Origin: Thalassococcus halodurans
Lineage (GTDB): Bacteria > Pseudomonadota > Alphaproteobacteria > Rhodobacterales > Rhodobacteraceae
Assembly: GCF_900108225.1 (NCBI RefSeq)
Contig: NZ_FNUZ01000008.1
Coordinates: 32,340 to 96,339, forward strand
Direction: 5' to 3'
Length of the DNA stretch: 64,000 nt
Shown: piece by piece, positions 18,359 to 26,930 of the stretch
How the letters are laid out: each line of letters starts with the position of its first letter
Position numbering within the stretch: position 1 is the stretch's first letter
The notes under the pieces: model-generated
Database searches by the model: none
The model's input: only the letters and a program-made list of their open reading frames with translations
Told to the model about the DNA's origin: nothing
Made by a program: the position numbers and the translations under genes

Positions 18359-18883
18359 TCACAAAGATTTCAGATCGCCGGACGCACGACGCGGATAGTT
18401 GACCGAGTTACGCAGCAACTCGAGGTTGTTAGCTGCCCATTCGTTCGACGGATCGATTTCATACGCTTTCAGGAAATGCGAACGCGCACCGATCAGATCA
18501 CCCTGAAGCAACAGCGAATAACCGCGGTTGTTGTGATACTCGATCCGGTTTCCGATAATCCGGCGCAGCTTGGCGTAGGCCGGGTTCGACTGGTCAAAGC
18601 GACCAAGCATGTCTGCAGACGCAGCAAACCCCAGAAGCGCAACCGGATCTTCCGGTGTCGCGTTCAGCGCGGCTTTGAACTTGTTGTAGGACCGGCCATA
18701 GGCTTGGTCCTTGAACAGAAGCTGACCTACGATAATCGGGTCATCGCTTTTGTAATATTCACGATTGGAAGTGTCGCTAGCCGACGCTGCACTGTTGGAG
18801 AACGCAGAAAACTCTCCGATCGGCACGGCTTCGCAACCCGTTAGGGTCAAAGTAATTACTGCAGCGGTCACGTATCTAAGCAT
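18359..18883 (-). CDS. tadD: TadD-like lipoprotein with TPR-type repeats
   Basis: 174 aa from the ATG at 18883 with GAGG six bases upstream. The N-terminus LRYVTAAVITLTLTGC is a lipoprotein signal. Two TPR-like helical pairs follow (YGRSYNKFKAALNATPEDPVALLGFAASADMLGRFDQSN; IEYHNNRGYSLLLQGDLIGARSHFLKAYEIDPSNEWAANNLELLR). TadD proteins are needed for pilus assembly, possibly as secretin assembly factors. It is the first gene of the tad cluster as read leftwards. Confidence 0.85.
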   Translation of the reverse strand: MLRYVTAAVITLTLTGCEAVPIGEFSAFSNSAASASDTSNREYYKSDDPIIVGQLLFKDQAYGRSYNKFKAALNATPEDPVALLGFAASADMLGRFDQSNPAYAKLRRIIGNRIEYHNNRGYSLLLQGDLIGARSHFLKAYEIDPSNEWAANNLELLRNSVNYPRRASGDLKSL

Positions 18884-19236
18884 GTGAACCTCAAACTGGC
18901 AAAACGCCTGAATTAAAACGATCAAATTTCTTAGTCCTGACACAAATCGCACAACCAAGAGGTCATTTGAAGACCCAAAAACACATGCCGGACAGCAGAT
19001 GCGATCATTTTGATACACTTGGGTAAATTGAGAGCATTAGAACAACGCGGTTGCTAAGAGCTCTGGCGACCGCAAGCGATGACTTAATGAAGACCGATTT
19101 CATAGCCTAGCAACTCAGCCAACCTTACAAAGATTTAAGCTACGGGAAACCGGGTGACGGGTTTCGGCGCATATCTAACGGTCTGGCGGCAGAACCCTGC
19201 TGGTCAAAATGGCAGTGAGGTCGATAGGATAACCCC
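18884..19236. promoter_or_regulatory. Divergent intergenic region between tadD and a response-regulator gene
   Basis: About 350 bases that must carry the promoters for tadD (leftwards) and for the response regulator at 19237 (rightwards). The central part is AT-rich. No convincing open frame, RNA gene or well-formed palindrome was found. A CTTACAAAGATTTAAG stretch near 19125 could be a response-regulator site but is not a clear repeat. Confidence 0.35.
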
Positions 19237-19917
19237 ATGAAGCTTTTGGTGCTGGAAGACGACAAGGACATCGGGGAATGGGTGCGCGACGGATTGACCC
19301 GCGCGGGCCATACGGTGGATTTGGTCACCAATGGCAAAGACGCGCTGGTCGCAGCCACGACGCGCGACTTTGATGTGTTGATCCTTGATCGCATGGTGCC
19401 CGAACTTGATGGCCTGTCCGTTCTGAAAGCCATCCGCGCCGCGCAGAACACCACGCCCGTGATTTTCCTGACGGCGCTTTCCGATATCGATGATCGCGTT
19501 GAAGGGCTGCAATCGGGCGCGGATGATTACCTATCGAAACCCTTTGCCATGACTGAACTTGAGGCACGCGTTGCCGCCCTTGGCCGCCGTGCGACCCCCA
19601 GCGCGACGCCGGAGGTGACCAAGCTGACGGTCGGCGATGTGACGCTGGATCTGCTGAAACAGACCTGCACCCGTCGTGGCCAGCCCATTGAACTGAACGG
19701 CAAGGAATTCCGCCTGCTTGAGGCGCTGATGCGGGCCAAGGGCCGTATCCAGACCCGCAACATGCTGTTGGAAAAGGTCTGGGATATGAACTTTGACCCG
19801 ACCACCAGCGTCGTTGAAACGCACATGAGCCGCCTGCGGTCGAAGATCGAAAAACCCTTTGGCGATACGTTCATCCGCACCATTCGCGGGGCCGGCTATG
19901 TTGTCGACGCTTCTTAG
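19237..19917 (+). CDS. OmpR/QseB-type response regulator
   Basis: 226 aa. The receiver domain has the acidic pair E7-D8-D9, phosphoacceptor D51 in VLILDRMVPELDG, Thr in FLTAL and Lys in YLSKPF. The C-terminal winged helix (about 130-224) shows NGKEFRLLEALMRAKGRIQTRNMLLEKVWD and VETHMSRLRSKIEKPFGDTFIRTIRGAGYVV. It overlaps the start of the histidine-kinase gene, so the two are co-translated. Because the downstream genes encode envelope proteins, it may sense an envelope or metal stress. That is inference. Confidence 0.92.
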   Translation: MKLLVLEDDKDIGEWVRDGLTRAGHTVDLVTNGKDALVAATTRDFDVLILDRMVPELDGLSVLKAIRAAQNTTPVIFLTALSDIDDRVEGLQSGADDYLSKPFAMTELEARVAALGRRATPSATPEVTKLTVGDVTLDLLKQTCTRRGQPIELNGKEFRLLEALMRAKGRIQTRNMLLEKVWDMNFDPTTSVVETHMSRLRSKIEKPFGDTFIRTIRGAGYVVDAS

Positions 19918-21229
19918 CCTACCCAAACGGCTGTGGCGTATGTCGGCGTTGCGGCAGGCGCTGTTGCTGACAGCGCTGTTCTGGATCGCGGTCATCGGCT
20001 CTGCTGTTTATGCCGTTTTCGAAATGCGCGACGCCATTGACCGGCGTGTCGACAACCGGCTGGAAGCACGGTTCGAAATGATCCGTGCCGACATCGCCAA
20101 CGGCACATTCGACACCAACGCACCGCAATACGTCGGGCTGGAACAGGTGATCTATCTGGCCCCCGATGAAAAGGACTCTCCGCTTTTTGGCAGGCGCGGC
20201 ACCTTTCTGGATGATGATCTGGCACCGGACCGCCTGTTTCGCGGTAGATACCCGGACGAACCCTGGCTGTTTCTGGGAGGCCCTGCGGGGGATGGCTGGC
20301 TGATCGTCGGTCAGAACGTGGGCGAGCTGTCGATCTTTGATGACGTCCTGATGGAAGCGCTGGTCAGCATCGGCTGGATCACGCTTTTGGTGGCTTTGGC
20401 GGTCGGTCTGTTTCTGGGGTGGCGCACGCAGTTGCGGTTATCCAGGGTCACCGCCGTTCTAGACCGCGCCGCCAGTGGCGATCTGTCCGCGCGCGTTGCA
20501 CAGGATCAGGACCGCGATGACCTTGATCAGCTTGGCCATCAGGTTAACGACGCTATCGGCCGGATTGCCGCCGCGCTGGATCAGGCAAAGGGTTTTTCGG
20601 CCAGCATCGCGCATGATCTGAAAACCCCCCTCACCCGTCTGCGCATACGTCTGGAAAGCGCGTTGATGTCAGACGGCGACCGTGAAGAGGAAATCGGCGC
20701 GGCGCTGGAAGAGGTGGACAAGGCCATCGCCATTTTTGATGCCTTCCTGCGCCTGTCCAAACTGGAAAGCGGCGCGTTGGAGCGGCGGTTTGAACCTGTC
20801 GATCTGGCCGCCTTGGCCAATGACATTGCAGAAACCTATGGCCCTGTGATTGAAGACAGCGGTCGTAGCCTGACGACCGACATCTCGGACGCGACGCTAA
20901 ACGGTGATCCGGTGCTGCTGGGCCAGTTCCTGACCAACCTGATCCAGAACGCCCTGCGCCATACGCCCAAGGGAACGGCGCTGACAATCGTCGTGCGAAA
21001 GGGAGTTTTCGGGCTGGCCGACACTGGCCCCGGCGTTCCCGAAGACCAGCGCGATAACGTGGTGAAACCGATGTACCGGCTGGATCGCAGCCGCAGTACC
21101 GAAGGCGCGGGTCTTGGCCTTGCGCTGGCGCGGACGATTGCGCAGCGCCACAAGGCCGAATTGCGTTTATCAGAGCCTGATACTGGCGATCATGGCCTGT
21201 TCGTGCGCATGGTCTGGCCTGCGAAATAA
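19898..21229 (+). CDS. Sensor histidine kinase, partner of the preceding regulator
   Basis: 443 aa. The ATG at 19898 overlaps the regulator gene by 20 bases; a later ATG at 19940 is possible. It has two membrane helices (about 20-40 and 155-175) around a periplasmic sensor of about 110 residues, then a HAMP region. The H-box is SASIAHDLKTPLTRLRIRLE, the N-box NLIQNALRHTPKGT and the G-boxes ADTGPGVPEDQ and GAGLGLALARTIAQRH. The architecture is that of QseC/PmrB-like kinases. The signal is unknown. Confidence 0.9.
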   Translation: MLSTLLSLPKRLWRMSALRQALLLTALFWIAVIGSAVYAVFEMRDAIDRRVDNRLEARFEMIRADIANGTFDTNAPQYVGLEQVIYLAPDEKDSPLFGRRGTFLDDDLAPDRLFRGRYPDEPWLFLGGPAGDGWLIVGQNVGELSIFDDVLMEALVSIGWITLLVALAVGLFLGWRTQLRLSRVTAVLDRAASGDLSARVAQDQDRDDLDQLGHQVNDAIGRIAAALDQAKGFSASIAHDLKTPLTRLRIRLESALMSDGDREEEIGAALEEVDKAIAIFDAFLRLSKLESGALERRFEPVDLAALANDIAETYGPVIEDSGRSLTTDISDATLNGDPVLLGQFLTNLIQNALRHTPKGTALTIVVRKGVFGLADTGPGVPEDQRDNVVKPMYRLDRSRSTEGAGLGLALARTIAQRHKAELRLSEPDTGDHGLFVRMVWPAK

Positions 21230-21329
21230 CGCACAATCCCAAACTGACAAAAGTGTAAGTTTAGCGCCAAGCAGGCGTAAATCCGGCGGCTCACATGTGT
21301 CTCATCACTTGATGCGAAAGGCACGTAAA

Positions 21330-21551
21330 ATGAAGAATTTCCAAGACACCCTGAAACTGGTCGGCGGCGCTTTGGTGGCGCTGGTCCTGACGCCTGTCAT
21401 CGCGCTGTTCGGCCTGACCATCCTTGGCCTGTCTATCGGTCTGGCCGCGCTGGTCACCGGCGGTGTCGCCGCCCGCGTCTGGAGCCAGAGCCGCGACACA
21501 GAAGAGCAGCCGGTCGACACGGACGCCACCGCAGAAGCGCAACCTGCATAA
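21330..21551 (+). CDS. Small membrane protein after the two-component genes
   Basis: 73 aa. The start at 21330 follows a GAAAGG site. A long hydrophobic stretch (LVGGALVALVLTPVIALFGLTILGLSIGLAALVTGGVAA) probably forms two closely spaced membrane helices, with a basic N-terminus and an acidic tail (EEQPVDTDATAEAQPA). No family was recognised. Its position 100 bases after the kinase suggests it is a target or modulator of that system. Confidence 0.6.
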   Translation: MKNFQDTLKLVGGALVALVLTPVIALFGLTILGLSIGLAALVTGGVAARVWSQSRDTEEQPVDTDATAEAQPA

Positions 21552-21562
21552 CCAGCGGACCG

Positions 21563-21697
21563 ATGACGGAAAGCACGCTGATACCAGCCGGATTTGGCGC
21601 GGTCATGCTGACATTGATCGCCCTGGCCTTGGTCACGGCGCACAGCGACCAAACCATCGGCACGGGGACGGCCACACAGGCCGCCCCGATCACCTAG
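21563..21697 (+). CDS. Possible 44-residue single-helix membrane protein
   Basis: A short frame from ATG at 21563 to TAG at 21697 encodes 44 residues with one hydrophobic helix (FGAVMLTLIALALVTAH) and a Thr/Gly/Ala tail. It fits exactly in the gap between the 73-residue membrane protein and the DUF3500 gene, 11 bases from the former and 22 from the latter. The ribosome site is weak, so the call is tentative. Confidence 0.4.
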   Translation: MTESTLIPAGFGAVMLTLIALALVTAHSDQTIGTGTATQAAPIT

Positions 21698-21719
21698 ATT
21701 TCACTAAAGGACCACTGAT

Positions 21720-22817
21720 ATGAACCGCACTGTTTTGGGGGGCACCGCCCTTGCTGTTTTGGGTGCCGCCACTGCAGGCTACAACGCGCTTGGCTCGATG
21801 GGGTTTGCCCAAGGCAGCCTGCAAACACCCGCCGTCGACATTGCCGTCAGCGACAGCTTTGAAGACGCGGCAACCGATGCCAAGACACAGGCCATCGTCG
21901 CCGCTGCAAATGCGTTTCTAGCCACGCTAAGCGACGAAGAACGCGCCCTGACCGTTTACGATCTGACCGACAACACACAGCGTGCCAACTGGTCGAATTT
22001 TCCCACCGGTCCCGTACAGCGGGGCGGTGTCATGCGGGGCAATCTGACCGATGATCAGAACGCCGCGATGGACGCCCTGTTGGCCGAGGTCATGAGCGCG
22101 GACGGTTACAACAACATCAAGTACCAGCTTGCCGCTGAAGAAACGCTGGATCGCGGAACAAGCGGGCGGGCGTTGTTTGGTGACGAATATTATTTTCTGT
22201 CCTTTGTCGGCACCCCGTCTGAAACCCAGCCGTGGATGCTGCAATTCGGTGGGCACCATCTGGCGATCAACGTGACGTTCTATGGCGACGATGCCGCGTT
22301 CTCGCCCATGCTGACGGGGGGTGAGCCTTTGAAGATCGACTATGACGGCGATCAGGTGTTCATCACCGAAAAGGAACTGACCGCAGCGGCGACCTTGATG
22401 GACAGCCTGAGCGACGACCAGCTGACCACCGCCATTCGCGGCAGCAAAGCGATCCAGCTTTTGACTGGCCCGGGTGAAAACGGCGTGGTTCCAGCCAATG
22501 AAGGCATCAAGGGCAGCGATCTGTCCGACGCGCAGCAGGCGCTGTTGCTGGATGTGATCGCGGCACGATTGGGCTTTATCAATGACGATGATTTTGCCGC
22601 CAACATGGCGCCGATCCGCGCGGCGCTGGACGACACGTACTTTGGTTGGTGGGGCCCCGAGGCACCGATGGGCGCGGCCTATTTCCGGATCACGGGTCCC
22701 AACCTTATTCTGGAATACGCGCCGCAGGACCTTGATGGCGACCCGACGGACCACGCGCACAACATGTATCGCGATCCGACCAATGACTACGGCGCAGCAT
22801 GGTTGGCGGGCCAATGA
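21720..22817 (+). CDS. DUF3500-family secreted protein
   Basis: 365 aa. The N-terminus has a signal-like hydrophobic stretch (GGTALAVLGAATAGY). The DUF3500 pattern follows: DEERALTVYDLTDNTQRANWSNFPTGPVQRGG, MRGNLTDDQNAAMDALL, YYFLSFVGTPSETQPWMLQFGGHHLAINVTF and a final Trp/Gly-rich PQDLDGDPTDHAHNMYRDPTNDYG. The function of the family is unknown; the conserved His, Asp and Trp residues suggest metal or ligand binding in the periplasm. It overlaps the next gene by four bases. Confidence 0.88.
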   Translation: MNRTVLGGTALAVLGAATAGYNALGSMGFAQGSLQTPAVDIAVSDSFEDAATDAKTQAIVAAANAFLATLSDEERALTVYDLTDNTQRANWSNFPTGPVQRGGVMRGNLTDDQNAAMDALLAEVMSADGYNNIKYQLAAEETLDRGTSGRALFGDEYYFLSFVGTPSETQPWMLQFGGHHLAINVTFYGDDAAFSPMLTGGEPLKIDYDGDQVFITEKELTAAATLMDSLSDDQLTTAIRGSKAIQLLTGPGENGVVPANEGIKGSDLSDAQQALLLDVIAARLGFINDDDFAANMAPIRAALDDTYFGWWGPEAPMGAAYFRITGPNLILEYAPQDLDGDPTDHAHNMYRDPTNDYGAAWLAGQ

Positions 22818-23347
22818 AACGCATCGTTATCCTGACCACCATCGCCGCCTTGGCCGCTGCCCCACTGGCCGCCCATCCCCATAAGGATGTCGACCAACAA
22901 GTGGCGCTGACCGTCGCGCCGGATCATGTGGATATGGCGATCACTATCGTGCCGTCCTACGTGTCGGGCGCGGATATCTTCGACATGATTGATCGCGATC
23001 AGGACGGAACAGTCTCTGATACCGAAGCCAACCACTTCGCGAACGACGTCCTGCAAACTGCCATTCTGAAAGACGGCACAACCACGCAGGTTTGGGATCA
23101 GATCAACGCAAGTGTGCCGGACCGAGAGACGATGGCGGCCGGTGGTGGCCAGATCATCATCGCGGCCAGCACGGATGCAAACCTGACCACGGAAACGCCC
23201 GTTCAGTTCGCTATCGGCTATGACGCGATTTCACATGACTGGTTCGTGCAACCTTGGCTGAACCCAGCGGATTTCCCGATGGATCAACAGCCGAGCATCG
23301 ACCGGATCAGTGACACGGAAATCACCGTCACTCTGGCCGGTTTATAA
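22814..23347 (+). CDS. Secreted protein with an EF-hand-like calcium loop
   Basis: 177 aa, translationally coupled to the DUF3500 gene (ATGA overlap). A signal peptide ends at PLAAHPHKD, leaving a mature N-terminal His-Pro-His that could bind metal. Residues about 55-70 hold a canonical EF-hand loop (D-R-D-Q-D-G-T-V-S-D-T-E). The rest is beta-rich. Similar extracytoplasmic domains occur beside HupE/UreJ-like proteins, but no such partner is present here. Function unknown. Confidence 0.75.
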   Translation: MKRIVILTTIAALAAAPLAAHPHKDVDQQVALTVAPDHVDMAITIVPSYVSGADIFDMIDRDQDGTVSDTEANHFANDVLQTAILKDGTTTQVWDQINASVPDRETMAAGGGQIIIAASTDANLTTETPVQFAIGYDAISHDWFVQPWLNPADFPMDQQPSIDRISDTEITVTLAGL

Positions 23348-23352
23348 GAAAA

Positions 23353-23383
23353 CCCCCGGCGTCCGATGTGGAGGCCGGGGGCA
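23353..23383. terminator. Strong hairpin between convergent genes
   Basis: An eight-base-pair GC stem (CCCCCGGC / GCCGGGGG) lies between the converging EF-hand gene and purU. Its position suggests it ends transcription from both sides, although T-runs are short. Confidence 0.6.
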
Positions 23384-23388
23384 AATCG

Positions 23389-24273
23389 TTAGCCCATACG
23401 CTCGGACGCAAAGCCACCGGGGCTGGCCGGGAAGACGATGGTCTTGTTCCCGTTCTGGAATACCCGGTGGTGGATGTGCGCGTGGATTGCGCGGGCGAAT
23501 ACCTGTGCTTCGACATCACGGCCCAGCGACACGTAATCCGCCGCGCTTTGCGCGTGGGTGATGCGCACGATGTCCTGTTCGATGATCGGGCCTTCGTCCA
23601 GATCGGCGGTCACGTAATGCGCTGTCGCACCGATCAGTTTCACACCACGCTGGAACGCCTGCTTGTAGGGGTTCGCGCCCTTGAACGACGGCAAGAAGGA
23701 ATGGTGGATGTTGATGATCCGGCCCGACATCTTCTGGCACATCTCATCCGACAGGATCTGCATGTACCGCGCCAGCACGATCAGTTCGGCACCGGTGTCG
23801 CGCACCACGTCCATGATCTCGCCCTCGGCCACAGGTTTGTTTTCCTTGGTCACGGGGATGTGGTGGAACGGCAGATCGTGGTTTTCGACGACCTTCTGAT
23901 ATTCGGTGTGGTTCGAGATGACCGCAACGATATCAATCGGCAGGGCACCAATGCGCCAGCGATACAGCAGATCGTTCAGGCAGTGGCCAAAGCGCGACAC
24001 CATGATCACGACCTTCATCTTCACCGCTTCGTCGTGGAACGCATAGTCCATGCCGAAAGGCGAAGCGACAGGCGTGAAATCGGCCTGAAGCGCATCCAGC
24101 GTCGCGCCCTCTTCGGATACGAAACTGACGCGCATAAAGAACTTGCCCGTTTCTGGGTCGTCGAACTGGGCGCTATCGGTGATGTTGCAGCCGTGATCGG
24201 TCAGAAAGCCCGAGATCGCTGCAACGATCCCGCGGGTGGAATTACAGGTGACGGTCAGAACGTATTTGGTCAC
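23389..24273 (-). CDS. purU: Formyltetrahydrofolate deformylase
   Basis: 294 aa. It hydrolyses 10-formyl-THF to formate and THF. An N-terminal ACT-type domain (YVLTVTCNSTRGIVAAISGFLTDHGCNITDSAQFDD) precedes the formyltransferase domain (VVIMVSRFGHCLNDLLYRW, FHHIPVTKENKP, RIINIHHSFLPSFKGANPYKQAF and GATAHYVTADLDEGPIIEQD, with the catalytic Asn-His-Asp set). It is the last gene after the moc-like cluster, 15 bases downstream of the reductase. In catabolic operons PurU usually releases THF when methyl groups are oxidised, which fits O-demethylation by the neighbouring oxygenase. Confidence 0.95.
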   Translation of the reverse strand: MTKYVLTVTCNSTRGIVAAISGFLTDHGCNITDSAQFDDPETGKFFMRVSFVSEEGATLDALQADFTPVASPFGMDYAFHDEAVKMKVVIMVSRFGHCLNDLLYRWRIGALPIDIVAVISNHTEYQKVVENHDLPFHHIPVTKENKPVAEGEIMDVVRDTGAELIVLARYMQILSDEMCQKMSGRIINIHHSFLPSFKGANPYKQAFQRGVKLIGATAHYVTADLDEGPIIEQDIVRITHAQSAADYVSLGRDVEAQVFARAIHAHIHHRVFQNGNKTIVFPASPGGFASERMG

Positions 24274-24288
24274 AGGTGGGTCCTCAGG

Positions 24289-25482
24289 TTACAGCGCAAC
24301 CGCGTCGCGCATCAGTTTTTTCAGGGGATCGGCGGGGTCGGCCAGCCGGTCGGGATCGGGGCACTGGCGCGCATTGATCATGCGTTCCGCCAGCTTGATG
24401 TCTTTGGCAATGGTGTTGCCTGTCGCGATGCCGGCGGCGGCAACAAGGCGGCCTTTGGCGTCCAGTTCAAATTCCAGATAGGCATCGCCCGCCTGCCGCG
24501 TCACGCAGCGGTTTTGCGGATTATGAAAGCCTGCCATTTGCAGACCCAGATCGTATTGATCCGACCAGAACCATGGCGTCGGGGCAAAGGTCACATCTTC
24601 GCCCGCCATCGCCTTGGCCGCAGCCGCGCCCATTTCGACGGCAACGCGCCATGCCTCGAACCGTGTTTGCCCAAACTCGGGATGGTCCAGCGATGCACAG
24701 TCGCCTGCCGCAAAAATCGACGGGTCTTTTGTCTGCAGGTCAGGACCGACAACGATGCCATTGGCACAGGTCAGACCCGCATCTTCGGCCAGTTGTGTGT
24801 TCGGGATCACGCCGATTGCGGCAACAATGACCCCAGCTTCAATCGCGACGCCATCCGTCAGATGAACGGCATTTTCGGTCAGGTGCGAAATGCGCACGTC
24901 AAAGCGCAGGTCGACACCTTCGGCCTGATGACGCGCAACGATATGGTCTGCCAAGGCAGGCGACAACGCGCGACCCAAGGCACGCGGGCCAGCCTCTAGC
25001 ACAGTCACTTCCACACCTTTGGTGCGCAGCACAGCGGCGAGTTCGAGGCCGATCAGCCCCGCACCGATGACGACGACACGATTGGCGGAAGCCGCGCGGT
25101 CAAAGATCGTCTTGGCGTCTTCGAACGTGCGCATCGGCAGCGCGTGTTTACCGCCTTCGCAGGGCAGCGCGCGCGGCGTCGATCCAGTGGCCAGCAGCAG
25201 TTTGTCGTAGGCAACATCCGTCCCGTCAGACAGACGCACCACGTTGTCCTGACGGTCGATGGCCGTGGCCGACACGCCCTGAAGATATGTCACATGATCC
25301 ATCGCAGAGGCCGCGCAGATCGGTTTCAGAACGACGTCCTCACCCTCTGGCTTGGACATAGGCGGGCGTTCGTAGGGCAGATGCGGCTCTGCCCCGATCA
25401 GGGTCACTTGTCCCTTGTCCTTTAGGTCAAGCGCAGCACGGGCGCCGGCTTCGCCAGCGCCAATAATGACGTAACGTGTCAC
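24289..25482 (-). CDS. mocF: Ferredoxin reductase, MocF-like (FAD/NAD-dependent)
   Basis: 397 aa. The FAD fold is at the N-terminus (YVIIGAGEAGARAALDLKD), the NAD fold near 145-175 (RVVVIGAGLIGLELAAVLRTKGVEVTVLEAG), the second FAD motif at SIFAAGDCASLDH, and a reductase C-terminal domain follows. The size and motif order match reductases that feed Rieske ferredoxins of ring-hydroxylating or demethylating oxygenases. The Rieske ferredoxin and di-iron oxygenase of this cluster are the obvious partners. The mocF name rests on the MocD/E/F trio of rhizopine catabolism and is inferred from context. Confidence 0.85.
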   Translation of the reverse strand: MTRYVIIGAGEAGARAALDLKDKGQVTLIGAEPHLPYERPPMSKPEGEDVVLKPICAASAMDHVTYLQGVSATAIDRQDNVVRLSDGTDVAYDKLLLATGSTPRALPCEGGKHALPMRTFEDAKTIFDRAASANRVVVIGAGLIGLELAAVLRTKGVEVTVLEAGPRALGRALSPALADHIVARHQAEGVDLRFDVRISHLTENAVHLTDGVAIEAGVIVAAIGVIPNTQLAEDAGLTCANGIVVGPDLQTKDPSIFAAGDCASLDHPEFGQTRFEAWRVAVEMGAAAAKAMAGEDVTFAPTPWFWSDQYDLGLQMAGFHNPQNRCVTRQAGDAYLEFELDAKGRLVAAAGIATGNTIAKDIKLAERMINARQCPDPDRLADPADPLKKLMRDAVAL

Positions 25483-25507
25483 AGTGTCTTTCCTTAGACT
25501 TCAGACG

Positions 25508-25735
25508 TTATTTCGGGTCTGTTTCGCCTGTATCATCCGCATAGTCAGCGGGGTCGAACACGACGAAAAACTGATAGGCGCACCACAGTCCGGCAGCCCC
25601 GAAAAGGATCGCCCAAAAAGGTGATCCCGTGCTGAGTAGTTCTACCAATGCCCACGCAATGCAACCGGTTACAACGACGATCCTGCGCCACAATGGCCTG
25701 AAAAATGGATGCTTTACGTCGAAGGCGTTTCGCAT
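25508..25735 (-). CDS. Small conserved membrane protein
   Basis: 75 aa from the ATG at 25735. It starts MRNAFDVKHPFFRPLWRRIVV, then has two hydrophobic helices (VVTGCIAWALVELL and SPFWAILFGAAGLWCAYQFF) and an acidic tail (FDPADYADDTGETDPK). Proteins with this pattern are common short hypothetical genes of Rhodobacterales. It lies between the reductase and the inositol dehydrogenase on the same strand. No function can be assigned. Confidence 0.7.
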   Translation of the reverse strand: MRNAFDVKHPFFRPLWRRIVVVTGCIAWALVELLSTGSPFWAILFGAAGLWCAYQFFVVFDPADYADDTGETDPK

Positions 25736-25783
25736 TGGCTTCATCTCGGGTGTTATGGGAACCTTTGGCAACAATAGGCACTT

Positions 25784-25808
25784 GCCGGGCAATGATCCAC
25801 CGCCCGGC
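25784..25808 (-). terminator. Hairpin after the inositol dehydrogenase gene
   Basis: A seven-base-pair GC stem (GCCGGGC / GCCCGGC) starts 19 bases after the dehydrogenase stop. It lacks a clear T-run, so it may only reduce read-through into the small membrane gene and mocF-purU. Confidence 0.45.
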
Positions 25809-25826
25809 GTGTATTTATCTGCCGGA

Positions 25827-26819
25827 TCAGGCCAGAGTGACCGCCTGACCGGTTTTTGCAGACTGAAGCGCCGCATCCGCCAGCTCCAGCGCCCGTAGAC
25901 CATCAAGGCCGGTGGTCGGCGTCGGGCGACCGTTTTCCACCGCGTCCACAAAGGCCGCGATTTCGTTCGCGTAGGCAGCGGTGTAGCGGCTCATGAAGAA
26001 GTTCAGCAGCGGCGGTTTGGTATAGCCGTCTCCATTGGCCAGCTCGATGTTGGCCTCGCGGTGGTTCATCGCCGATACCGAGCCCTTGGATCCATGCACC
26101 TCGATCCTCTGGTCATAGCCATAGGTGGCGCGGCGGGTGTTGGTGATGGTGCACTGCTTGCCGGACGCTGTGCGCAGGATGACGTTCACGCTGTCATAGT
26201 CGCCCAGCTTTTCAATCTCGGGGTCAGTCAGAACCGAGGCCTGCGCCATGACGGTTTCAACCTCCTCACCCAAAAGCCAACGGGCCACGTCGAAATCGTG
26301 GATCGTCATATCGCGGAAAATCCCGCCCGAGCTTTGGATGTAGGCAGGCGGCGGCGCACCCGGGTCGCGGGATGTCAGGGTAACCATCTCGACATCACCG
26401 ATGCGGCCATCATCAATCGCCGCTTTCAGCGCGGTAAAGTCAGGGTCAAACCGACGCTGGAAGCCCACCATCAGCGTCCCGTTTTCCGCCTTGACCGTGT
26501 CGATCACCTGACGGGCGCGGGCCACGTCCAAATCGACCGGCTTTTCACAGAACACGGCCTTACCGGCGCGAACGAAATCCTCGATCAGGTCGGCGTGGGT
26601 GTCGGTGGGCGTACAGATGATCACTGCGTCGATATCATCGGCGGTCCGGATATCATCGATGCTGCGGATATCGCAGCCGTAGGCATCGCTCAGCTTTTGT
26701 GCGGCGGCCTCGATCGCGTCGGCGACGGCAACCAGAGCGGCGCCCGGAACGGTGGTGATGGCCTTGGCGTGGACCTGACCGATCCGCCCTGCCCCTAGAA
26801 CACCAAATCTGACTGTCAT
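25827..26819 (-). CDS. iolG: Inositol 2-dehydrogenase / MocA-type oxidoreductase
   Basis: 330 aa, Gfo/Idh/MocA family. The NAD fold is FGVLGAGRIGQVHAKAI, the catalytic Lys is in FCEKPVDLD, and the HDFDVARW motif carries the catalytic His. The VGFQRRFDPDF segment is typical of myo-inositol dehydrogenases. It would oxidise an inositol or scyllo-inosamine-type ring hydroxyl to a ketone. It is read after the ABC importer genes in the same direction. MocA of rhizopine catabolism belongs to the same family, so both names are possible. Confidence 0.88.
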   Translation of the reverse strand: MTVRFGVLGAGRIGQVHAKAITTVPGAALVAVADAIEAAAQKLSDAYGCDIRSIDDIRTADDIDAVIICTPTDTHADLIEDFVRAGKAVFCEKPVDLDVARARQVIDTVKAENGTLMVGFQRRFDPDFTALKAAIDDGRIGDVEMVTLTSRDPGAPPPAYIQSSGGIFRDMTIHDFDVARWLLGEEVETVMAQASVLTDPEIEKLGDYDSVNVILRTASGKQCTITNTRRATYGYDQRIEVHGSKGSVSAMNHREANIELANGDGYTKPPLLNFFMSRYTAAYANEIAAFVDAVENGRPTPTTGLDGLRALELADAALQSAKTGQAVTLA

Positions 26820-26930
26820 GTTTTACCTCATAGGTCGTTTAGACGGGCAAAGCCCGCCTGTGCGCCGCAGGGTGTGACCCTGCGACGATGTTGCAAAAGT
26901 TGTTTGTGGGTGGTCAGCCTGAGGCGGACC

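Noticed and set aside
19110..19140. CTTACAAAGATTTAAG as a tandem box for the OmpR-type regulator
   Set aside because: Only one copy is visible and the two halves do not match each other well; a similar stretch near 21250 is too weak to support a shared site.
23368..24999. 543-residue plus-strand frame opposite purU and the ferredoxin reductase
   Set aside because: Both strands cannot be coding here; the minus-strand proteins have complete family motifs, while the plus-strand translation is low in conserved pattern and rich in Arg/His.
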